Positions 1 through 6,925 of a DNA stretch of 64,000 nt are shown here, one piece after another. The translations under genes were made by a program, and so were the position numbers. The notes under the pieces were generated by a model, which made no database searches, was not told where the DNA came from, and saw only the letters and a list, made by a program, of their open reading frames with translations. The number at the start of each line of letters is the position of its first letter. Within the stretch, counting starts at the first letter, position 1. Source of the stretch: Paludisphaera soli (GTDB lineage Bacteria > Planctomycetota > Planctomycetia > Isosphaerales > Isosphaeraceae); contig NZ_JAALJI010000013.1 in assembly GCF_011064595.1 (NCBI RefSeq), positions 1 to 64,000 on the forward strand, given 5' to 3'.

Positions 1-15
1 AGACCCCGTATCAGC

Positions 16-900
16 ATGGACCCCGATCGACGGGGCGACCAGGACCGCGAGGATTACGCCGCGACGGTCATCGGTCTGTACGCCGAGCTTTGGCTGCTCG
101 CCCAGACCGATGAGCAGCGCGTGATCCTCGACCGCGAGATGCACCGATTCCGCGACGGCTATTACCAGCGGGTGATCGCGTTCCACGCCAGCTACTCGCG
201 GGTGGTTTCGTCTTTCATCGCCGGCCCGTCGAACTTCCCCGTCGAGCGTATGCGGAAGCGCGGGGACGCGGCCCACAACAGGCTCAACGAGCTGATCGAC
301 TACCGCAAGAAGGCCGCCGAGGCGGTCCGCAGGAAGGTGCTGGCCGCCCGGCCGGTGGAGGCCGTGGACGCCGAGGAGTGGGGCCGGCTGCAGCGGGACG
401 TCCGCCGGTCCCTGGCGACGATCGCGGGGATCGACGACGGTACGGAACGTGGGTACGACCGCTCGGCGTTCGCGAACTCGATCGCGGGCAAGGTCGAACG
501 CCTCGCGAAGGCCGGGGAGGTCCGCCTGGTGGAGCGTGCCGTCGAGCTGGTCCAGGCCTGGCAGGAGGAGAGGGCCAAGCCCGCGTTCACGCCGCGGCAC
601 AAGTTCTGGACTTTCCCCGCGCTGGCCGGGATCGTCGCCGCCGTCCAGGCCAACGCGCCGGCCGGCGAGCCCGAGACGGTGGGGGCGGTCGAAGCCCTGC
701 GGATCCTCGCGAACCCGCTCGTCGACCGCGTCCAGATCGTGTCCGACGGGATCCCCCCGGCCGACCTACGGGCGCGGCTGAAGGCGGAAGGCTGGAACTG
801 GTCCCGCCGCGAGGGGGCCTGGCAGCGGAAGCTCACCGACGCGGTCAGGGCCCCGACGCTGCGGCTCACCGGCGCCGGGAAAGAAACAGCCGGCGTCTGA
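16..900 (+). CDS. Phage/plasmid-like conserved protein, possibly N-terminally truncated by the window
   Basis: 294 residues from ATG at 16; the frame is open to base 1, so the true start may lie outside the window. The N-terminal half is helical and contains 'AGPSNFPVERMRKRGDAAHN' at about residues 69-88. From memory, this kind of segment (a G-P-x-x-F-P-V core followed by an R/K-rich helix) occurs in phage and plasmid accessory proteins. The C-terminus has a short alpha/beta module around 'RARLKAEGWNWSRREGAWQR' (about residues 255-274), resembling the small C-terminal module of antirestriction-associated mobile-element proteins. No catalytic motif is recognised and function is unknown. Its position in a segment that ends at a tRNA 3' end supports a mobile-element origin. 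Confidence 0.7.
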   Translation: MDPDRRGDQDREDYAATVIGLYAELWLLAQTDEQRVILDREMHRFRDGYYQRVIAFHASYSRVVSSFIAGPSNFPVERMRKRGDAAHNRLNELIDYRKKAAEAVRRKVLAARPVEAVDAEEWGRLQRDVRRSLATIAGIDDGTERGYDRSAFANSIAGKVERLAKAGEVRLVERAVELVQAWQEERAKPAFTPRHKFWTFPALAGIVAAVQANAPAGEPETVGAVEALRILANPLVDRVQIVSDGIPPADLRARLKAEGWNWSRREGAWQRKLTDAVRAPTLRLTGAGKETAGV

Positions 901-942
901 CGCGATGGACCGATCCCGGAATGCGAGCCTCGCGGTTCGTCG

Positions 943-1065
943 TCAGGCGGCGGCGCTTGCCTCGATCGACCGAGACAACGCTCTGATCGAGGAGGCCCGC
1001 CGGTCGAGGCCGAAGTCGAGGCGTGTAAGCTCCCGAATGGCCCCCTCGTCGAAGTCGGGGAACAT
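943..1065 (-). CDS. Small acidic/helical ORF, unknown function
   Basis: 40-residue ORF with ATG at 1065 and a GCGAGG ribosome-binding site five bases upstream. It ends in TGA at 943-945. The sequence (starts MFPDFDEGAIRELTRLDFGL) has a helix-like, codon-biased composition typical of real high-GC genes. It lies on the same strand as three other tiny ORFs up to 1895. No family is recognised. It could be a chance ORF; only the RBS, composition and strand clustering support it. Confidence 0.3.
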   Translation of the reverse strand: MFPDFDEGAIRELTRLDFGLDRRASSIRALSRSIEASAAA

Positions 1066-1167
1066 CGAGGCCTCGCGGCTCTCGGAAAGCGAGAGAAGCT
1101 CGGCGGGCGGATGAGGTTCGCGGGCGTGTGTGCGCCGCCGGCGGGAAGCGACCGATCGTCGGGAACT

Positions 1168-1407
1168 TTAACCCATTGCCGCGACGGAGGCAGGGGTACG
1201 GACCATGATACTCCCACGGCGGATCGCGCCCGTCGGCTTCGGCCGTCCGGCCGTCCAGGGAGACGAGGAAGGCAGGACGTATCGACCTCGAAGGCGGTCG
1301 GCCCACTCCGAGCCACTGCTCTCCTCGTGCCCGCATCGGTTGATCCAATTCAGGAGGAGGGCCGAGATCGCCCACAGGACGATATTCGTCATCAAGAGCC
1401 AGGCCAT
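1168..1407 (-). CDS. Small single-pass membrane protein
   Basis: 79 residues from ATG at 1407 (a TTG two codons upstream is an alternative), with GCAGAGG seven bases before the ATG. Residues 1-22 (MAWLLMTNIVLWAISALLLNW) form a single hydrophobic segment, followed by a charged polar tail. The tail after about residue 35 is proline/arginine rich and may not be conserved. Predicted to sit in the inner membrane; no family recognised. One of three consecutive minus-strand tiny membrane ORFs in this accessory segment. Confidence 0.45.
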   Translation of the reverse strand: MAWLLMTNIVLWAISALLLNWINRCGHEESSGSEWADRLRGRYVLPSSSPWTAGRPKPTGAIRRGSIMVRTPASVAAMG

Positions 1408-1545
1408 TTTCAAACCTCTGCATAGAGGTCTTCATTCCGCCCGCATCCGACGCGGGCGTGTTTCATTAAGCATACGCACTCATGCAGGATTGGTGACTCG
1501 GGGCATCACGAGTTGTCGAAATTATCCGTCGCGACGCCGTGCGCA

Positions 1546-1656
1546 TCACCGAGGCTTCTTCCAACGCCCCAGGAGGATGTACACGGCCGCCCACCAGCCG
1601 AGCGAGGCCAAGATCCTGATTTGGACCGTCATGCGCCCCTGATTCCCTGGGATCAT
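1546..1656 (-). CDS. Tiny single-pass membrane peptide (36 aa)
   Basis: ATG at 1656 is preceded by AAGAGGCGGGGA, a good ribosome-binding site; a second in-frame ATG lies eight codons later. It ends with TGA at 1546-1548. From the second Met the sequence reads MTVQIRILASLGWWAAVYIL, then a basic end LGRWKKPR, which is the layout of a bitopic membrane peptide with a positive-inside C-terminus. Function unknown. It lies 138 bases upstream of the next tiny membrane ORF on the same strand. Confidence 0.45.
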   Translation of the reverse strand: MIPGNQGRMTVQIRILASLGWWAAVYILLGRWKKPR

Positions 1657-1736
1657 TCCCCGCCTCTTGAGGAAATCTAAGGCCTGACCGGACGTGGAGG
1701 AACCAGGATGCTCTCGAATCGACGTCCGCGTCGCGA

Positions 1737-1895
1737 TCAGGCGGCGTCTTGGTTCGCGAGGCGGGGGAGTTCGGTCGCGACTTCAAACATGACGCCCAAA
1801 CGTTCCTCGCTCTGGCTCGAAACGCTGAGCACCGACAGGACGAGCGCGACCGAGCACAGATAGAGGGCGACCAGTATCGTGACCATCGATTTCAT
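1737..1895 (-). CDS. Tiny single-pass membrane protein (52 aa)
   Basis: ATG at 1895 (alternative ATG at 1886), ending in TGA at 1737-1739. Residues 4-24 (MVTILVALYLCSVALVLSVL) are a clean hydrophobic helix, followed by a soluble acidic tail of about 28 residues (SQSEERLGVMFEVATELP). It is the first of the minus-strand tiny ORFs and is divergent from the small-gene cassette starting near 1901-1931. The start has only a weak AGG immediately upstream. No family recognised. Confidence 0.45.
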   Translation of the reverse strand: MKSMVTILVALYLCSVALVLSVLSVSSQSEERLGVMFEVATELPRLANQDAA

Positions 1896-1930
1896 CCTAG
1901 GTGAGTGGTTGGTCCCACAAACAACCTAAG

Positions 1931-2101
1931 ATGCGAGCTAAGGTGAGTGTCTTAAAAATTTCTCACGAGGAAGTGGTCGAGCTCAACCGCCTCGCGAACA
2001 CGTGCGCGGCCGACGCTTCAAAGGATGACTCTGGACCCGCCGACGACCTGAAAGATCTGACCCGACTCCCTGAGCCGAAGGTGGCTTCGGCGACCCAATG
2101 A
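1931..2101 (+). CDS. Small hypothetical protein, first gene of a coupled cassette
   Basis: 56 residues from ATG at 1931; an in-frame GTG at 1901 would add ten residues. The start of the protein (MRAKVSVLKISHEEVVELNR) looks like a strand followed by a helix. Its stop overlaps the next start as ATGA at 2098-2101, which strongly suggests translational coupling and supports this ORF being real. No domain recognised. Confidence 0.5.
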   Translation: MRAKVSVLKISHEEVVELNRLANTCAADASKDDSGPADDLKDLTRLPEPKVASATQ

Positions 2102-2385
2102 AACTCCCGCTGCGCATCGTGCCGAACGCCCTCGGCGGGCTGGCCGACGTGAAAGACTCCGAGGATGACAACGTCGCGTTCTGCGTCGACCCGGCCGAGG
2201 CGGCGCGGCTCGTGGGGTTCGCCAACGGCCGTGACTCGCTCCTGGCCGCGCTGAGGGAGGCCGCAGCCGACGTCGCCGAGCTGCGGCGGCACCTGCGGAA
2301 GTTCGCCCAGACGACCGAGTGGCACGACGAGCGGCCCAGGCTGATGAGAGACCCGAACGACCCTATCGAGGAACGAGACCGATGA
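2098..2385 (+). CDS. Small hypothetical protein, second gene of a coupled cassette
   Basis: 95 residues. It overlaps its upstream neighbour by ATGA (2098-2101) and its downstream neighbour by ATGA (2382-2385). The middle contains FCVDPAEAARLVGFANGRDS and an amphipathic helix, DVAELRRHLRKFAQTTEWHD. Good GC-rich codon usage. No family recognised. The double overlap makes it one of the better supported genes in this accessory segment. Confidence 0.6.
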   Translation: MKLPLRIVPNALGGLADVKDSEDDNVAFCVDPAEAARLVGFANGRDSLLAALREAAADVAELRRHLRKFAQTTEWHDERPRLMRDPNDPIEERDR

Positions 2386-2747
2386 GCCAGAAGCGATACC
2401 GCCGAAAGCCGACCCTTCACGTCGAGATGGGCCGGGAGTTCATGAGCGGCGAGCCGTTCGTCCACGTCATGACCGAGGGGAGTCGGCGGGCACGAGCCAT
2501 CCCCTGGGAAGAGTTTCAGCGGGACTTCGACGAGGTGCGCGACGATCCGACCGGTCCGGAATCCGAGTCCCGGTCGGGCTTCGAACTGCTGAACGGGCCT
2601 GATCGTAAGCCGAAAACAGCCGAGGACGGCCTGACGATCCACGAGGCGGGGGCGCTCGCGGGGTTCGAGATTCTGCTGAAGGCCGTGACCGCGAACGGAC
2701 CTGATGACATGATCCTCGTCCAACGCCGCACGGCGGGGCATGGGTAG
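2382..2747 (+). CDS. Small hypothetical protein, third gene of a coupled cassette
   Basis: 121 residues from ATG at 2382, which overlaps the previous stop; the open frame extends 21 codons further upstream but the overlap favours this start. The N-terminus is basic (MSQKRYRRKPTLHVEMGREF), with a middle region of alternating charges. No catalytic motif or known domain recognised. Probably co-translated with the two genes before it. Confidence 0.55.
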   Translation: MSQKRYRRKPTLHVEMGREFMSGEPFVHVMTEGSRRARAIPWEEFQRDFDEVRDDPTGPESESRSGFELLNGPDRKPKTAEDGLTIHEAGALAGFEILLKAVTANGPDDMILVQRRTAGHG

Positions 2748-2777
2748 CGGTCGTTAAGCGTTGCGTCCGCCCGACTC

Positions 2778-3131
2778 GTGCTTTCCGCTGTCGGAAAGCT
2801 TCGCAGCCAGCAGTTCCGCTCAGAAGCAGTCCGCTCAGAGGCGGCCGGGCGAAACCGCCGGGGGGAGTGGATCGCGGCGTGTTACCTCAAGTACGACCTC
2901 AAAGGGTTCGACCTCGCTTGCTGCACTTCGGAAGGCACCGGCGTCGGAGATTCGCAAGTCGGCGTGCGACCCAGCGGCGTGAATGGCTACGGGCAGACAT
3001 TGTTCATCCCGACGAACGAATGGGACGACGCCCGTCGACGTTGGATCGAGGACGGCAGGCCGACGAACCGACCGTGTCGCTTTCCCGCTACGGAATCGCT
3101 ACGGAAATCGACGCTGTACGGAGATCCGTAG
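2778..3131 (+). CDS. Hypothetical protein, possibly a gene remnant
   Basis: 117 residues from GTG at 2778. The stretch WIAACYLKYDLKGFDLACCT (residues about 33-52) and GYGQTLFIPTNEWDDARRRW (about 70-89) look protein-like, whereas the first 30 residues are repetitive (SEAVRSEAAGR) and may not be coding. No good ribosome-binding site was seen. It may be the 3' part of a longer, decayed gene near the end of the accessory segment. Function unknown. Confidence 0.4.
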   Translation: MLSAVGKLRSQQFRSEAVRSEAAGRNRRGEWIAACYLKYDLKGFDLACCTSEGTGVGDSQVGVRPSGVNGYGQTLFIPTNEWDDARRRWIEDGRPTNRPCRFPATESLRKSTLYGDP

Positions 3132-3294
3132 TCGGGGCGGGCGATTGGCTGTAAAACGAGGAAGGCGAACGACCTGGAGAGTCGGCCGCCTGCGTGGGGC
3201 CTGAGACGGCGTGCCTCGTGGCTTCGGCCGTCGTTCGGAGGAGTCTCGCCCCGCAAGGCCGTACGATTCACGGCTTGCGGAGGAAATGCGGAAT

Positions 3295-3367
3295 GGGCGA
3301 TACAGGATTCGAACCTGTGACCTCATGCGTGTCGAGCATGCGCTCTAGCCAACTGAGCTAATCGCCC
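3295..3367 (-). tRNA. tRNA-Val (anticodon GAC)
   Basis: Read on the minus strand it folds as a complete 73-nt cloverleaf: acceptor GGGCGAT/ATCGCCC, D-arm GCTC/GAGC, anticodon stem CATGC/GCATG with loop TCGACAC giving anticodon GAC (reads GUC/GUU), and a T-arm ACAGG/CCTGT with loop TTCGAAT. No CCA is encoded. The 3' end (base 3295) faces the accessory segment at 1-3294, the orientation expected if the tRNA served as an integration site. Confidence 0.96.
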
Positions 3368-3443
3368 GGGATTCTGGCTTGGGGCTGATCGCCCCGGGAG
3401 CCCTAATATAGGGATCGGCGAGCCGGGGGTCAAGGGGGTGGCG

Positions 3444-3468
3444 GGGGGACGTCGCGAAATCGTCCCCC
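3444..3468 (-). terminator. GC-rich hairpin after frr, no U tract
   Basis: 8-bp stem (GGGGGACG/CGTCCCCC) with a nine-base loop, about 20 bases after the frr stop. No T run follows on the minus strand, so it would be a U-less terminator or a 3'-end stabilising hairpin. Confidence 0.4.
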
Positions 3469-3487
3469 GGGGCTTGGTGGGGGCGGA

Positions 3488-4048
3488 TCAGGACTCGAGG
3501 ATCTCGGCGGCCTTCTTGTCGGCGAGGTCGTTGACCTTGCCCTCGAACTTCTTGGTGAGGCCCTGGATCTCGTCCTTGCAGGTGGTGACGTCGTCCTCGG
3601 TGAGGATCTTGTCGGCCTGCTCCTGGTCGGCCTGCTTGTTGGCGTCGCGGCGGATGTTGCGGATGGAGACGCGGGCCTCCTCGGCGAGGTCCTTGACGCG
3701 GCCGACGAGCTTCTTGCGGTTCTCGACCGAGAGGGGCGGGATGTTCAGGCGGACGGCCTTGCCGTCGGAGTTGGGCGTCAGGCCCAGGTCGCTGGCCTGG
3801 ATCGCCTTCACGATGTCACCGACGACCGAGGGGTCGAACGGGCGGATGAGGATCTGCTGGGGCTCGGGCGTGCTCAGGTTCGCCAGCTGCTTGAGCGGCG
3901 TGGACGAGCCGTAGTAGTCGACCCGGACCGATTCCACGAGGCCGACGTTGGCCCGCCCGGTGCGGATGCCGCGGAGCTGGTCGGTCAGCAGGGTGACGCT
4001 CTTCTCCATCCGATCTTCGGCTTCGAGGGCGATTTCTTCGATGCTCAT
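3488..4048 (-). CDS. frr: Ribosome recycling factor
   Basis: 186 residues, the normal length for RRF. It splits post-termination 70S ribosomes together with EF-G so that subunits can be reused; it acts in the cytoplasm. Start ATG at 4048 (MSIEEIALEAEDRMEKSV). Hallmarks are the N-terminal helix with LRGIRTGRANVGLVESVRVDYYG, the small second domain around TPEPQQILIRPFDPSVVGDI, and the return helices VENRKKLVGRVKDLAEEARV and SIRNIRRDANKQ. It is the last gene of rpsB-tsf-pyrH-frr, the classic bacterial order, 98 bases after pyrH. Confidence 0.96.
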   Translation of the reverse strand: MSIEEIALEAEDRMEKSVTLLTDQLRGIRTGRANVGLVESVRVDYYGSSTPLKQLANLSTPEPQQILIRPFDPSVVGDIVKAIQASDLGLTPNSDGKAVRLNIPPLSVENRKKLVGRVKDLAEEARVSIRNIRRDANKQADQEQADKILTEDDVTTCKDEIQGLTKKFEGKVNDLADKKAAEILES

Positions 4049-4146
4049 CGGGTCGGCTCCCAGGATCGGCGTCGGTCGCGTTGGGTTGGATCGGGTCGAG
4101 GCGGCGGGGATCGGTCGGGATCGGGCGCGGGGGCGAGTCGCGGGCC

Positions 4147-4920
4147 TCAGGCCGAGGCGGCGCCGGCGCGGGGGCGGGGCCCGGGGCCGACCCAGGTGCC
4201 GAGCGGCTCGCCGCAGACGGCGCGCTCGATGTTCCCTTCCTTCTTGAAGTTGAACACGAGGATCGGCAGGCGGTTCTCCATGCACATGCCGATGGCGGTC
4301 ATGTCCATGACCTTCAGCTCGTCGCGGAGCACCTGGTCGTAGGAGAGCGACTCGTAGAGCAGGGCGTGGGGGTTCTTCTCGGGGTCGGCCGAGTAGACGC
4401 CGTCGACCCGGGTGGCCTTGAGCAGGACGTCGACCCCCAGCTCCTTGCCGCGGAGGGCGGCGGCGGTGTCCGTCGTGACGAACGGGCTGCCGGTCCCGGT
4501 GGCGAGGATGATGACCCGGCCCTTGCTCAGGTGGGAGAGCGCCCGGCGGCGGATGAACGGCTCGGCGATCTCGTCCATGCGGATGGTGGTCTGGAGGCGG
4601 GTCTCGCAGCCCATGCTCTCCAAAGCGTCCTGCAGGGCGAGGCCGTTGATGACGGTGGCGGTCATGCCCATGTAGTGGGCGGTGGCCTCCTTGATGACGT
4701 CGGACCCCCGGCTGAGCTGGGCGCCGCGGAGGATGTTGCCGCCGCCGACGACCACGGCGATCTCGACGCCGAGCGAGGCGACCCGCGTGACCTGGCGCGC
4801 GATCCGGCTGACCTCCTCGACGCTGATCCCCCCCTCGCCGGGGCGGCAGAAGCTCTCGCCCGAGAGCTTCAGGAGGATGCGGCGGAAGGCGGGCTTCTCG
4901 GTCGAGACGGGGGAGTCCAT
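4147..4920 (-). CDS. pyrH: Uridylate (UMP) kinase
   Basis: 257 residues from ATG at 4920. It phosphorylates UMP to UDP with ATP in pyrimidine nucleotide synthesis and belongs to the amino-acid kinase fold, normally a hexamer. Seen: the nucleotide-binding start [12 protein letters not shown], the glycine loop [12 protein letters not shown], the [12 protein letters not shown] segment, the [15 protein letters not shown] motif typical of bacterial PyrH, and the C-terminal [20 protein letters not shown]. An extra P/A/G-rich tail of about 15 residues follows. The open frame continues upstream into the intergenic hairpin region but no better start exists. Position between tsf and frr agrees with the call. 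Confidence 0.96.
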   Translation of the reverse strand: MDSPVSTEKPAFRRILLKLSGESFCRPGEGGISVEEVSRIARQVTRVASLGVEIAVVVGGGNILRGAQLSRGSDVIKEATAHYMGMTATVINGLALQDALESMGCETRLQTTIRMDEIAEPFIRRRALSHLSKGRVIILATGTGSPFVTTDTAAALRGKELGVDVLLKATRVDGVYSADPEKNPHALLYESLSYDQVLRDELKVMDMTAIGMCMENRLPILVFNFKKEGNIERAVCGEPLGTWVGPGPRPRAGAASA

Positions 4921-4990
4921 GTCCTTATCCTTCGTTGCGGTGCGGAGCGACGGGTCCGTCCGGCCTCGGTGCGGGGGGAAGGGCGGGGGG

Positions 4991-5029
4991 GACGCGCCGG
5001 ACGCCGGGGCCGAGGGCGTCCGGCGCGTC
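4991..5029 (-). terminator. Perfect 15-bp GC hairpin between tsf and pyrH
   Basis: GACGCGCCGGACGCC and its exact complement GGCGTCCGGCGCGTC flank a nine-base loop, 31 bases after the tsf stop. No T run follows on either strand. It could be a U-less terminator, an attenuator or an mRNA 3'-end/processing structure between cistrons. Confidence 0.5.
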
Positions 5030-5060
5030 GATCTCAGGTCGGCTTCGTTCGGGCGTCGAC

Positions 5061-5657
5061 TCAGTGGGCCTCGCCGACGATGAAGCGGGCGAAGCGGGCG
5101 ACGGAGATGTTCTCGCCGACGCGGGCGTTGACGGCCATGATGACGTCCTTGACGCTCTTCGAGTCGTCGCGGATGAACGGCTGGTCCATCAGGACCGACT
5201 CGGCGTACCAGGCGTCGAGCTTGCCGACGGCGATCTTCTCCTGGATGGCCTCGGGCTTGTCGCCCACCTGGCTCATGAAGATCCGCTTCTGCTCGGCCAC
5301 GGCCTCTTCGGGCACGTCCTCGCGACGGACATACTTCGGGTTGACGGCCATGACGTGCAGGGCCAGGTCCTTGGCGAGCTGCTTGAACTCGTCGTTGCGG
5401 GCGACGAAGTCGGTCTCGCAATTCAGCTCCACCAGGACGCCGGACTTGGAGTCGTGGTGGATGTAAGCCTCGACGCGGCCGGCGGTGGCGGCGCGTCCGG
5501 CGCGAAGCTCGGCCTGCTTGAGCCCGCGCTCCTTGGCCAGGGTCTCGGCCTTGGCCAGGTCGCCGTCGGCCTCGGTCAGGAGCTTCTTGCACTCCATCAG
5601 GCCCAGCCCGGTCTTCTTGCGGAACTCGTTGACAGCCTGAGCCGTGATCGCGGCCAT
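5061..5657 (-). CDS. tsf: Elongation factor Ts
   Basis: 198 residues, the short form of EF-Ts (many bacteria have about 280). It is the nucleotide exchange factor that recycles EF-Tu from GDP to GTP state. Seen: an N-terminal UBA-like domain ([19 protein letters not shown]), the diagnostic [20 protein letters not shown] with TDFVARN (about residues 81-87), and the VMDQPFI-like segment [10 protein letters not shown]. The C-terminal [17 protein letters not shown] is the expected end of the core domain. Lies 221 bases after rpsB and 140 before pyrH in the conserved cluster. Confidence 0.96.
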   Translation of the reverse strand: MAAITAQAVNEFRKKTGLGLMECKKLLTEADGDLAKAETLAKERGLKQAELRAGRAATAGRVEAYIHHDSKSGVLVELNCETDFVARNDEFKQLAKDLALHVMAVNPKYVRREDVPEEAVAEQKRIFMSQVGDKPEAIQEKIAVGKLDAWYAESVLMDQPFIRDDSKSVKDVIMAVNARVGENISVARFARFIVGEAH

Positions 5658-5812
5658 CGGGGACTCTCCTCTTTCGTCGTTCGGTCGTCTTCGTGTCTTC
5701 GGCGGATGGGGGCGGTGGGGGTCGCGCGTCCGATCGAACCCGGTCGCGACGGCCGGCCGGCCCGTCGGGGGTCGGCCCGCCGAGCGGGGGGGGATTTTTC
5801 ACGACGGCGCGG

Positions 5813-5844
5813 GCCCGGCCGCCGTCGGGGGACGGCGGCCGGGC
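5813..5844 (-). terminator. Perfect 14-bp GC hairpin between rpsB and tsf
   Basis: GCCCGGCCGCCGTC, loop GGGG, GACGGCGGCCGGGC; 35 bases after the rpsB stop. No U tract follows on the minus strand. Same placement and style as the hairpin after tsf, suggesting a functional 3'-end element rather than chance. Confidence 0.5.
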
Positions 5845-5878
5845 GATGGTCGCGGGGCGGGCCCTCGCGGGGCGAGGG

Positions 5879-6925
5879 TCAGGCGCCCTCGGGGGCCTGC
5901 TCGGGAGCCGGGGCGTCGGCCTGCGGCTCGGCCGGGGCCGGAGCGGCCTCGGGGGCCGACTCGACGGGGGCCGGGGTCGACTCGACGGTCGGCTCGGCGG
6001 CGGGGGCCGACTCGGCCACGGGGGCGGCTTCGGCCACGGGGGCCGGGGCCGGCGTGGGGGCGGGGACGGGAGCCTGGCCGGGTCCGGCCGGGGGACGGGG
6101 GCCGCCGCCCATGCGGAGGCCGTCGCGCGGGCCGCCGGGGCCGCGACGGTCGCCGCCGCGTCCGCCCCGGTCGCGATCGCGACGGTCGCGGGGGCCGCTG
6201 CGGGCGTCGCGCTCGTCCTCGGCCGACGGCGGCGGCAGGTCGGGGGCCGTGGCCTTGCCCTCGATGATCGCGTCGGTCAGCCGCTTGATCAGCAGCTCGA
6301 TCGAACGCATGCTGTCGTCGTTGGCCGGGACCGGCAGGTCGACCATGTCGGGGTCGCAGTCCGTGTCCAAAAGCGCCACGACCTTGACGCCCAGCTTGCG
6401 GGCCTCGGCGACCGCGATGTGCTCGCGGCGCGGGTCGACCACCAGCAGGGCCTCGGGCAGCCGCGTCATGTTGCGGATGCCGCTCAGGTTGCGCTCGATC
6501 TTCTTGCGCTCGCGGGTGAGCGTCGAGATCATCTTCTTGGAGTAGCTCGCGGCCTGCTCGCCGTCGAGGATCGTCTCCAGCTCCTCGAGACGCTCCAGCC
6601 GGCTGCGGATCGTCCGGAAGTTGGTCAGCGTGCCGCCCAGCCAGCGCTCGGTGACGTAGGGCATGCCGCTGCGGGTGCATTCCTCGACGAGCGTCTCGGA
6701 GGCCTGCCGCTTCGTCCCCACGAACAGGATCAGCCCGTTCTGCGAGGCGATCTTGTTGAAGTACTTGGTGGCGCGAAGCAGCCCGCGCACCGTCTCCTTC
6801 AAGTCGATGATGTGGATCAGGTTGCGCTTGCCGTAGATGTACGGCTTCATCTTCGGGTTCCAGCGGCTGGCCCGATGGCCGAAGTGCACGCCGGCGTCGA
6901 TCAGATCTTTGACGACCAGGGACAC
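5879..6925 (-). CDS. rpsB: Ribosomal protein uS2 (S2) with long low-complexity C-terminal extension
   Basis: 348 residues from GTG at 6925, preceded by GAGAGGTGG five bases upstream; the protein then begins [21 protein letters not shown]2 is a 30S subunit protein needed for S1 docking. The core to about residue 230 has all family hallmarks: [52 protein letters not shown], and [20 protein letters not shown]. Beyond it lies an extension of about 110 residues: first an Arg/Gly/Asp-rich box ([20 protein letters not shown]), then a Pro/Ala/Glu tail. Usual bacterial S2 is about 230-260 residues, so the extension is unusual. First gene of the cluster; its promoter should lie in 6926-7700. Confidence 0.95.
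   Translation of the reverse strand: MSLVVKDLIDAGVHFGHRASRWNPKMKPYIYGKRNLIHIIDLKETVRGLLRATKYFNKIASQNGLILFVGTKRQASETLVEECTRSGMPYVTERWLGGTLTNFRTIRSRLERLEELETILDGEQAASYSKKMISTLTRERKKIERNLSGIRNMTRLPEALLVVDPRREHIAVAEARKLGVKVVALLDTDCDPDMVDLPVPANDDSMRSIELLIKRLTDAIIEGKATAPDLPPPSAEDERDARSGPRDRRDRDRGGRGGDRRGPGGPRDGLRMGGGPRPPAGPGQAPVPAPTPAPAPVAEAAPVAESAPAAEPTVESTPAPVESAPEAAPAPAEPQADAPAPEQAPEGA

Noticed and set aside
3121-3170. Partial match GGGCGATTGGCT near the tRNA considered as an att-site duplicate
   Set aside because: Only about seven bases match the tRNA acceptor sequence; too short to support a duplication.
3099-3326. Minus-strand ORF with SQVRILYRPF-like start
   Set aside because: This is the translation of the tRNA-Val region, a common annotation artefact.
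4081-5466. Plus-strand 461-aa open frame
   Set aside because: Antisense shadow of pyrH and tsf; low-complexity Gly/Asp/Val composition and no RBS.
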